From Caballeronia jiangsuensis (GTDB taxonomy: Bacteria; Pseudomonadota; Gammaproteobacteria; Burkholderiales; Burkholderiaceae): a stretch of DNA of 64,000 nt. Positions 1 to 9,100 of this stretch are shown here, piece after piece (position 1 is the first letter of the stretch; each line of letters begins with the position of its first letter). Made by a program: the position numbers and the translations under genes. The stretch covers positions 186,001-250,000 of the forward strand of contig JFHF01000004.1 in NCBI GenBank assembly GCA_000648925.1, written 5' to 3'. The notes under the pieces were generated by a model. It was not told where the DNA came from and searched no databases. It saw only the letters and a program-made list of their open reading frames with translations.

Positions 1-311
1 GGCCCCGAAACCTGCACCACGCCAATCGCCTTTCCATTCGACTCGAGGACCGAGAACATCTTGTCGCGTGCGTCCGAGTATTCGACGATGGCCGCCGTCG
101 CTCCGAGATGCACCTCGCCGAAGGACACATAGTGCCCCGAGCATACGTCGGCGATGCGCTCGTCCGCCGTCACGGAAACGACACAGCGTTTCGCACCCAG
201 CGCCTCGGCGACCATCGACGCGAGTTCTTCGGGTGAGCCGAGGGAATTGCCCGTGACCGCCACCGCGTCCTCTGCGACTGGCTCTTTGAAAGCAGGGTTC
301 GAATTTGTCAT
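1..311 (-). CDS. Partial CDS, possible GAF-like sensor/regulator N-terminus
   Basis: The gene is cut by the left window edge, and only its first ~103 codons are visible. It starts at ATG 311 on the minus strand, with a purine-rich GGTGGA stretch a few bases upstream. The translation begins MTNSNPAFKEPVAED and continues with an alternating pattern (MVAEALGAKRCVVSV, then FSVLESNGKAIGVVQVSG) that resembles the first strands of a GAF-type sensory domain. Such domains often precede a helix-turn-helix output, but none is visible here. It is divergent from the hydrolase-exporter-NRPS genes, so it could be their regulator. That is inference from position only. Confidence 0.5.
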   Translation of the reverse strand, partial: MTNSNPAFKEPVAEDAVAVTGNSLGSPEELASMVAEALGAKRCVVSVTADERIADVCSGHYVSFGEVHLGATAAIVEYSDARDKMFSVLESNGKAIGVVQVSG

Positions 312-408
312 GTGCGCATCCACCGGAAAGTTACATCGTGTTGTCGGATCGTCGGTCAGTCTTACGTTCCATGAAGGCCCGGACCGACAGAACATGTGAA
401 TGAAGTCA

Positions 409-529
409 AGTTAGGCGCGGAAAGTTAGGAACTTGTTAGCGGGTTGCATCGGCCACTTTTACCCCGCTGGTTCGGGACCTAATCCGGTTCTAACTCTCGA
501 GCGTCAAGCTGTCTCCGCTCGATCCTAAC
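409..529 (+). promoter_or_regulatory. Leader of the NRPS operon with repeated GTTAGG elements
   Basis: The divergent intergenic region (312-540) holds two direct AGTTAGG repeats at 409-415 and 423-429 (14-bp period), followed by TTGTTAG near 433. Inverted copies, CCTAA near 478 and CCTAAC at 524-529, lie close to the start codon. The arrangement suggests a regulator binding area, but no regulator can be assigned. I could not pick a convincing -35/-10 pair by eye. Confidence 0.3.
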
Positions 530-540
530 AGGTGACAATC

Positions 541-1425
541 ATGAAACGACCCTCTTTCGTGCAACGACGCAGCGTCAGAATCCGTAATGGCCGTTTCGAC
601 ATATCGGTCGAGGATTCGGGCAGCGCCGGCACGCCCTGTGTGCTGCTTCACGGCCGCGGCGAGTGCAGCGGCGTATGGCGCACGCTGACGGAATCCGCCT
701 GCGCCGACAACCGTTTCGTGTCCATCGATCTTCGCGGGCACGGCGATTCGAGCTGGGACCCGGAGCGCGCATACGATGCGCGAACGCTCGCCGGCGACGT
801 GCTCGAAGTTCTGCTCGCAATGAACATACGAAAGCCCGTGCTGGTCGGTCATTCGCTCGGCGGCAGCGTCGCATTGCATCTTACGGGAATGCTCGAACAG
901 TTCACGTCGGGTTTGGTGCTGGTCGACTTTGGACCGGATTCCGATGGCGCTGGTTCGCAAAAAGTGTCCGCTGAAATACGCGAAACGCCGGTGCGTTTCA
1001 ACTCGATCACCGAGTATGCGCAGTGGCTGCAGGAGCGCCGTCCGCTTGCGAATGAGCGTGCGTTGCAGCATCTCGCGGCGCACGCGCTGCGCCGCACCAA
1101 TACGGGCGCCTTCGAGCCGAAGCTCGACAGGGCCGTCGCCGATGACTCGCCGAAGGAAAGCGCGCGCGACGAGCATGTCTGGACCATGCTCAGGTCCGTG
1201 CGCTGCCCGAGCCTCGTCGTGAGAGGCATCGGGTCCGCATTGCTCACGCCGCAGATCGCGTGGCGCATGGCGAATCAGGCGCTGCCCAAAGGGCAACTCG
1301 CGACGATCCCGCGCGCAGGCCACTCCGTGATGACCGACAATCCCGATGAATTCAACCGGACGATCCAGACGTTCCTTGCGTCTCTTGCACCCGCAGCGAG
1401 CGGAGACGCGTCATGTTCTCGCTGA
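541..1425 (+). CDS. Alpha/beta hydrolase, first gene of NRPS operon
   Basis: A 294-aa alpha/beta-hydrolase-fold protein. The oxyanion segment HGRGE follows the first core strand, the nucleophile elbow is GHSLGG (Ser105), and the catalytic histidine sits in AGHS (His261). The acid is less clear, because the usual RGxxSD segment reads RGIGSALL. ATG 541 is preferred over GTG 532 because AGGTGA lies just upstream of 541 and would overlap the earlier start. The 3' end overlaps the exporter gene by 13 bp, so the two are probably translationally coupled. In this operon it may act as an editing thioesterase, tailoring enzyme or product hydrolase; the sequence does not choose between them. Confidence 0.8.
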   Translation: MKRPSFVQRRSVRIRNGRFDISVEDSGSAGTPCVLLHGRGECSGVWRTLTESACADNRFVSIDLRGHGDSSWDPERAYDARTLAGDVLEVLLAMNIRKPVLVGHSLGGSVALHLTGMLEQFTSGLVLVDFGPDSDGAGSQKVSAEIRETPVRFNSITEYAQWLQERRPLANERALQHLAAHALRRTNTGAFEPKLDRAVADDSPKESARDEHVWTMLRSVRCPSLVVRGIGSALLTPQIAWRMANQALPKGQLATIPRAGHSVMTDNPDEFNRTIQTFLASLAPAASGDASCSR

Positions 1426-3104
1426 TCCCTCCGCAGATTCGACGTGAATCGATGCCGCGCATTGTCGTCGCTGTAATCGCCGGGTTCGTCGGGGCTATTT
1501 GCAGCGCCGAAATCGCGCGGCTGATCAGCACCGTCGCCAGCGGTCACATACCCACGCGCGCACTTGCGATCGGTTTCTTCGCCGTCTGCGCTGCACAACT
1601 GCTCTTCAGAACGACGTCGCAAATTCTCATCATGGACTTCGGGCAGCAGGTGATATGCAGTCTGCGCATCGAGTTGTGCCGGAAGATTCTGCATACGCCG
1701 TATAAGAAGCTGGAGGCGCTCGGAAAGCCGCGCCTGCTCGCCATTCTCACGACGGATGTCAACACGTTCGCGCAGGCCGCGCAGATGCTGCCGGTCGTGT
1801 TCGGACATCTGGTTTTGACTGCCGTGTGCCTCGCGTATATGGCGTGGCTTTCCTGGCAAGCCTTCGCGTGCTTCTTCGTCTTTCTGATCACCGCGGCGGT
1901 CATCTATCACAGCGTGGAGCGCTGGCCGCTGCGAGAAATGCAGGCGGTTCGCGATCAGCTCGACGTCATCTTCCGGCATTTCCGCTCGCTGCTCGAAGGC
2001 ACGCGCGAATTGCAGCTCAATACTTCGCGAGGCCGATACTTCACCGATCACGTGGTTCATCCGACCGCGCATCGGTTCAGGCGATCCTTCACGCGGGCGA
2101 TGCTGCTCTATTCGCTCGTCGCCAATGCGGGCGGCATGTTGTTTTATGTCGCCATCGGTCTGATCCTGCTCGTCGTGCCGCACTGGTTTCCGCAATCGCC
2201 GGGCGTGCTGGTGACGCTCACACTGCTGCTTCTGTTTCTGATCCAGCCGGTCAGCGAAGTGATGACGAGCTTGCCGATTCTGCGTCAGGCGTCCATCGCA
2301 CTGGGGCGCATCCGCATTCTCGATGCTGAGCTGACGCACGCGCCGAACGACGACACGCCCGCGACACAGGACGACCCGTTCGCCGTCACGAAAGAAGGTG
2401 CGCCGTTGCTCAGATTCGCCGGCGTATCGCATCGTTATCCGGGGCTGACCGAGGATCGTCCGTTCACGCTCGGGCCGATCGATCTGTCGATCAGACAAGG
2501 CGAGGTCGTCTACCTGATCGGAGGAAACGGCAGCGGCAAGACCACGCTCGCGATGCTGCTGCTCGGGCTCTACGAACCCGAGCAAGGACATGTCGAGCTG
2601 AACGGCATCAAGGTCGATAGACATAACCTCGTGCAGTATCGTCAGCGCTTCTCGGCTGTGTTCGCCGACTTTCATCTGTTCGACGAAATCCTTTGCCAGG
2701 ATCAGGCTCAGGTCGCCAAACAGGCGACGCACTATCTGCGTACGCTCGAACTCGATCACAAGGTAAGCATCCGGGACAACCGGTTCAGCACCACCAGTCT
2801 TTCGTCGGGGCAACGCAAGCGGATGGCGCTGATCTCGTCCTATCTCGAAGATCGCCCGATCTATCTTTTCGACGAGTGGGCCGCCGATCAGGACCCCGTG
2901 TTCAGGCGCGTGTTCTACACGGAGCTCATTCCCGATCTCAAGCGCCGCGGCAAGACGGTCATCGTCATCTCTCACGACGACGCCTACTTCGAATGCGCCG
3001 ACCGGCTCGTGCAGGTGGCGCAAGGCCGTCTCGTCGATGTATCGGCTGAAGCGCTGAAGGCGGGCTTGTACGCGAGACGCAACGACTCGCCCGTGGCCGA
3101 CTGA
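1413..3104 (+). CDS. Cyclic-peptide-type ABC exporter (SyrD/PvdE-like), fused TM and ATPase
   Basis: A 563-aa half-transporter. The N-terminal ~330 residues contain several hydrophobic helices, and a nucleotide-binding domain follows. Walker A is GGNGSGKT (residues ~370-377), the signature is LSSGQRKR (~463), and Walker B is IYLFDEWAADQDP, where Trp-Ala-Ala-Asp after the Glu is typical of the PvdE/SyrD group. Family members export peptide siderophores or lipopeptides, or move precursors to the periplasm. The gene overlaps the upstream hydrolase and ends 44 bp before the NRPS, so it is the probable exporter of the NRPS product. Confidence 0.9.
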   Translation: MFSLIPPQIRRESMPRIVVAVIAGFVGAICSAEIARLISTVASGHIPTRALAIGFFAVCAAQLLFRTTSQILIMDFGQQVICSLRIELCRKILHTPYKKLEALGKPRLLAILTTDVNTFAQAAQMLPVVFGHLVLTAVCLAYMAWLSWQAFACFFVFLITAAVIYHSVERWPLREMQAVRDQLDVIFRHFRSLLEGTRELQLNTSRGRYFTDHVVHPTAHRFRRSFTRAMLLYSLVANAGGMLFYVAIGLILLVVPHWFPQSPGVLVTLTLLLLFLIQPVSEVMTSLPILRQASIALGRIRILDAELTHAPNDDTPATQDDPFAVTKEGAPLLRFAGVSHRYPGLTEDRPFTLGPIDLSIRQGEVVYLIGGNGSGKTTLAMLLLGLYEPEQGHVELNGIKVDRHNLVQYRQRFSAVFADFHLFDEILCQDQAQVAKQATHYLRTLELDHKVSIRDNRFSTTSLSSGQRKRMALISSYLEDRPIYLFDEWAADQDPVFRRVFYTELIPDLKRRGKTVIVISHDDAYFECADRLVQVAQGRLVDVSAEALKAGLYARRNDSPVAD

Positions 3105-3148
3105 ACGCGTCGGGGCCGTCCGGTTAAAACTTTTTATCGAGTGAAACC

Positions 3149-6100
3149 ATGCTCAGCTTTCCTCTTACGCCCGCGCAACTCGGCATCTTCTTTCGACAAC
3201 AAGTCGATTTGCAGGATCCCCGATACAACCTCGCGCATCTGACGGAGATTGCCGGGCCGCTCGATATCGAGGTGCTGGAATCGGCCTTGCGGCAGACCAT
3301 CTCGGAAGCGGACGCAGTGCAGGTTCGTCTGCGCGGCACGGAAGGATTGCCGCATCAGATACTGGAGCCGGTCGATTTCAGGCTCCCGGTGCTCGATGTC
3401 AGCGGCGAGGCGGACCCGCTACAGGCAGTCGAAAATCACGTGCAGGCGAGACGTTCCACCGCATTCGATCTCGATCAGTGGCCATTGTTCAACGTGGCAT
3501 TGCTTCGGACCGCGCCGGACCGGTTCTTCCTGTTTCTGTGCTTTCATCATCTCGTGTTCGATGGCTACTCGTTTCTTCTCTTCATCGAGCGGCTTGCGGA
3601 GATTTATTCGGCTCTGAAAGGCGGATCGCAACCCGCTCCGGCGACATGGAGCAGGCTGGCCGATCTGCTCGCGGATGACGAGGCGTATCGCGCATCCAGC
3701 GCTTTTCAAAAGGATCAGCAGTACTGGAGCGAGCATCTGGCCAATTGCCCGGAACCTCCGATCATCGCGGCGGGCGTGGAGAATCCATCGCCCGAAGTCA
3801 CGACGGTCAAGGCAAGGATCAACCTGCCGCCGGAAACGGTGGCATTGCTGCGTCAAACCGCTCAACAGAACGGCACCTCGTGGTCGCAGTTCATCACGGC
3901 CGCGATGGCCGCCTATCTGGCTCGCGTAAGCGGTCAAGCCGATGAAGTGGTGCTGGGGATGCCCGTCACTGCGCGGGTCGGGCGAACGGCCAAGAACGTG
4001 CCGGCCATGATGTCCAACGTGCTGCCGCTGCGAGTGCCCGTCGATCCGTGCGCGAGCATGATCGAACTGGTCAAGCAGGTTTCCGCGCAGAGCCTTCGCG
4101 TGCTGCGTCACCAGCGTTATCGGATCAAGGATATCCGGCGCGATCTGGAACGCCTCGACATCGGTCAGCGATTGTTCGGCCCGATCGTGAATATCATGCC
4201 CGGCTTCAATAGCGCGATCGCGTTCACGGACTGCGAGGTTGTATCGACGCGCACGTTTTCCGTCACGCCCGACGACCTGACGTTGCACGTCCACGACGAG
4301 GGAGAGGAAGTCGGCCTGAGACTGGTATTCGATGCCAGCGCGGCAATGTACAGCGCCGACGCGGTGCGGACGCACTTGCGGCGGTTCACGCATTTTCTCG
4401 AACAGGCGATCGCGCAACCCGATGTCCCTTTGCATAGCCTTGCCCTGCTGCTGCCCGGCGAGCGCGACGTGCTCGAAAAATGGAACGGGACGGCCGCGCC
4501 CTTGCCGCAGGCGCAGTGCGTCCATCGGTTGTTCGAGCAGCAGGCCGCGCGCACGCCGGATGCAACCGCGCTCGTCTTCGAAGGCCAGTCCGTCACCTAT
4601 GCGCGGGTCAATGAGCAGGCCAACCGGCTCGCCCATCAGTTGATTGCGCTTGGCGTCGGACGCGAAGCGCGCGTGGCGCTGTGCATGGAGCGTCGTCCGG
4701 AACTGGTGATCGCACTGCTGGCGATTCTCAAGGCGGGCGCCGCCTATGTGCCGCTCGATCCGGCCTATCCCGGCGAACGGCTGGCCTACATGCTCCGGGA
4801 TGCCGCTCCCGTGCTGCTCATCGCGGATACGGCGGGTCGCGCGGCGCTCGGCGATACGGGCGAACTGCCGGTGCTCGAACCCGGCGCTTTCGATGACACC
4901 CGACCCGATCACGATCCGCAAGTCGCGGGGCTCGGTTCAAGCGACCTCGCCTATGTGATCTACACGTCCGGATCGACGGGCGCGCCCAAGGGCGTCATGG
5001 TCGAACATGGCAACATCGTCAATCTTGCCGTCGCGCAAATCGCGCTCTATGGCGTTGGTCCGGAGAGCCGCGTCGTCCAGTTCGTTTCACCGGGCTTCGA
5101 CGTCAGCGTCGCCGATGTGTTCATGACGCTGGCCGCGGGCGCCACGCTCTATCTTCCGGTGCGCGACGACTGCCTCGCGGCCACATCGCTCATCGACTAC
5201 ATGCGGCGGCACGCGGTCACGCACGCTCAGTTGCCCCCGGCGCTGTTGCAGGGACAGAATTCGCTCGCGCTCCTGCCGAGGCTTCAGGTTCTCGTGCTGG
5301 GCGGCGAGTCGCCGGGCGTCTCGCTGATGCGCGCAGTGCAATCCGATATCACGATCTTCAACGCCTATGGCCCGACCGAAACCACGGTCTGCGCGACGGC
5401 GTGGCGCAGGCCGGACGGGTTCGACGGCAACACCGTGCCTATCGGCCGGCCGCTCGCCAACACGCGGATATATCTGCTCGACGCGCACGGCCAGCCGATG
5501 CCGCCGGGCGCCGTCGGGGAACTGCATATCGGCGGTGCGGGCGTTGCGCGCGGCTATCTGAACCGGCCGGAGCTCACCGCCGAACGCTTCCTGCCCGATC
5601 CCTTCAGCACGACGCCGGACGCGCGCATGTATCGCACCGGCGACCTCGCCCGCTGGCTTCCCGACGGCAATGTCGAGTTCCTCGGCCGCAACGATCTTCA
5701 GGTCAAGATCCGGGGCTATCGCATCGAGCTCGGCGAGGTCGAGGCGCGGCTCGCGGCACATGAAAACATCCGCGAGGCGGTGGTGGTGGCGCGCGAGGGC
5801 GGCGGCGGCAAGCAACTCGTGGCGTATTACACGGCGGACGCATCGCGGGAAGCGTTGCGGAGCCAGCAATTGCGCGCCCACATGCTGGAGACGCTGCCGG
5901 AGTACATGGTGCCGGCCGCCTACGTGATGCTGGACGCACTCCCGCTCACGCCGAACGGCAAAGTGGACCGGCGCGCGTTGCCCGCGCCCGACGACGGCGC
6001 GTTCACCCGTCGCGACTACGAAGCGCCGGCGGGCGATACGGAATCGATGATCGCGGCGATCTGGGCGGAGGTGCTGGGACGCGAGCGCGTGGGCCGGCAC

Positions 6101-9100
6101 GACAACTTCTTCGAACTGGGCGGCCATTCGCTGCTGGCGGTGACGCTGATCGAACGGATGCGTCAGGCAGGCGTACGCGCCGACGTTCGGGTGTTGTTCA
6201 GCCAGCCGAGCGTGGCCGCGCTCGCCGCTGCTGCGCAAAGCGTGCGCAACGCGGTGACGGTGCCGCCGAATGGCATCCCCGCCGGGTGCGAGGCGATCAC
6301 GCCGGAGATGCTGCCGCTCGTCACGCTGACCGCGCAGCAGATCGACGCCGTCGTGGCGCAGGTCGAAGGTGGTGCGCGCAACGTGCAGGACATCTATCCG
6401 CTCGCCCCGTTGCACGAGGGGATGCTGTTCCACCATATCGCGGGCGGCGACGGCGATCCGTATCTGCAAAACATGATGATGGCCATGCCCGAGCGCGTCG
6501 AGCTCGGGCGCTTCGTGCAGGCGCTGCAAAAGGTGATCGCGCGCCACGACATCCTGCGCACCGCTGTGCTCTGGGAAGGTCTGTCCGAACCGGTGCAGGT
6601 GGTGTGGCGCGAGGCGCGCCTGATCGTCGAGGAGGTCACACTGTCGCCGGAGGATGGCGAAATCGAGGCGCAACTGGCGCAGCGCTTCGACCCGCGACAT
6701 CATCGGCTGGATGTGCGGCAGGCGCCGATGATGCGCCTCTACGTGGCGCGCGACGAGCCCAACGGCCGCTGGCTGCTGCAACTGCTCGGCCATCACATGG
6801 TGATGGACTACACGGCGCTGGAGATGATGCTGGAGGAGATCGAAACGATCCTGCGTGACGAGACGCAGTCTCTCCCCACGCCGCTGCCGTATCGCAACTT
6901 CGTCGCGCAGGCGCGACTGGGCATGAGCCAGAGCGAGCACGAGGCGTACTTCCGTGAAGCGCTTGCCGACGTCGATGAGCCCACGCTGCCGTATGGCCTG
7001 AGCGATGTGCAAAGCAACGGCCTCGGCATCGCCGAATTCAGGACGACGCTTCCGGTCCGGCTGAGCCGACAGTTGCGCGAAGAGGCGCGCAAGCTCGGCG
7101 TCAGCGTGGCGAGCCTCTTTCACCTCGCGTGGGCGCAGGTGCTGGGGCGCGTGTCGGGCCGTGAGGACGTGGTGTTCGGCACGGTGCTGCTCGGCCGCAT
7201 GCAGGGCGGCGAGGGCGCGGACCGCGTGCTCGGCATGTTCATCAATACGCTGCCGATCCGCGTCCGCCTGCACGATGTGAGCGTCGGCGATGCCGTGCGG
7301 CAGACTCATGCGGCGCTGTCGACGCTGCTGCACCATGAACACGCCTCGCTCGCGCTGGCGCAGCGCTGCAGCGGCGTCGCCGCGCCGTTGCCGCTGTTCA
7401 GCGCGTTGCTGAACTACCGTCACAGCCGGGCGTCCGACAAGGCGCACGGCGCGCGCACCACCGCGAGCGGCGTGTCGGTGCTGCACGGCGATGAGCGCAC
7501 CAACTATCCGCTGTTGCTTTCGGTGAACGACTTCGGCGGCGACTTCGAACTCGTCGTGCAGGCCGATACGCGCGTCGATGCATCGCGTGTGGCCGGCTAT
7601 ATGGACTGCACGCTGGACGCGCTGGCACTGGCGCTGGCGCAAAGCCCGTCGCTGCCCGTGCGCGCGCTCGACATGTTGCCGGTCGCCGAGCGCGAACGCC
7701 TGCTCGTCAAGCGCAACGAAATCGCGGCGGAAGCGCCGGAAACCACGGTGATCGCGCTGTTCGAGGCGCAGGTCGAAAAGACGCCGGACGCCGTGGCGGT
7801 GGTCCACGAGGACGCGCGTCTGACCTACGGAGGATTGAACGTCCGCGCGAATCGGCTGGCTCATCGTCTGATCGATGCGGGCGTCAAGCCCGACGACCGG
7901 GTCGCGATCTGCGTGGAACGCGGCATCGACATGATCGTCGGCGTGCTGGGCATTCTCAAGGCAGGCGCCGGATATGTGCCGCTGGACCCGGCCTACCCCG
8001 TCGAACGGCTCGCCTACATGCTCGACGATTGCGCACCGGTGGCGGTGCTCGCACAGGCGAGCGTGCGCGAGGTGCTGGGCGAACTGTCCGCGCCGATGAT
8101 CGAACTCGACACGCGGACCTTCGAAGCGCAACCGACGCACAACCCGGTGGTCGCGGATCTGAACCCGCGTCATCTGGCCTACGTGATCTACACCTCCGGC
8201 TCGACGGGCCAACCGAAGGGCGTGATGATCGAGCATCGCAACGTGGTGCGGCTGTTCAGCGCCACGGACCATTGGTTCGAGTTCGGCGCAAAGGACGTCT
8301 GGACGCTGTTTCACTCGTTCGCGTTCGACTTCTCGGTGTGGGAAATCTGGGGCGCGCTGCTGTACGGCGGCCGTCTCGTCGTGGTGCCGAAGCAGGTGAG
8401 CCGCTCGCCGCAGGACTTCTATCGCCTGCTTTGCGAGGAAGGCGTGACGATCCTGAACCAGACGCCCAGCGCGTTCCGGCAACTGATCGCCGCACAGGGA
8501 GAAAGCAATCTGCCGCATCGACTGCGTCAGGTCGTCTTCGGCGGCGAGGCCCTCGAACCGGTGATCCTCCAGCCGTGGTATGCGCGTGAGCAAAATGCGG
8601 CTACGCAACTCGTGAACATGTACGGCATCACGGAGACCACGGTGCACGTGACCTATCGTGCGTTGAGTCCCGAGGATGCGCAGCGCACCGGCCGCAGTCC
8701 GATCGGCGGGCGAATTCCGGACCTGCGCTTGTATGTGCTCGACGGTCAGGGTCAGCCGGTTCCCGAGGGCGTGACCGGCGAGATATACGTGGGTGGCGCG
8801 GGCGTGGCGCGCGGCTATCTGAACCGTCCGGAACTCACCGCGCAACGCTTCGTGAGCGATCCGTTCACGAGCGATGCGCAAGCGCGGATGTACAAGTCGG
8901 GCGATCTGGGCCGATGGCTCGCCGACGGCACGCTCGAATACCTCGGCCGCAACGATGACCAGGTGAAGATTCGCGGCTTTCGCATCGAGTTGGGCGAGAT
9001 CGAAGCGAAGCTGCTGGCGTGCAAAGGCGTGCGCGAGGCCGTGGTGATCGTTCGGCAGGACAGTTCGGGCGACAAACGGCTGGTCGGATATGTGGTCGGC

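Noticed and set aside
532-540. GTG start for the first hydrolase
   Set aside because: The Shine-Dalgarno sequence AGGTGA overlaps this codon and is correctly spaced for ATG 541.
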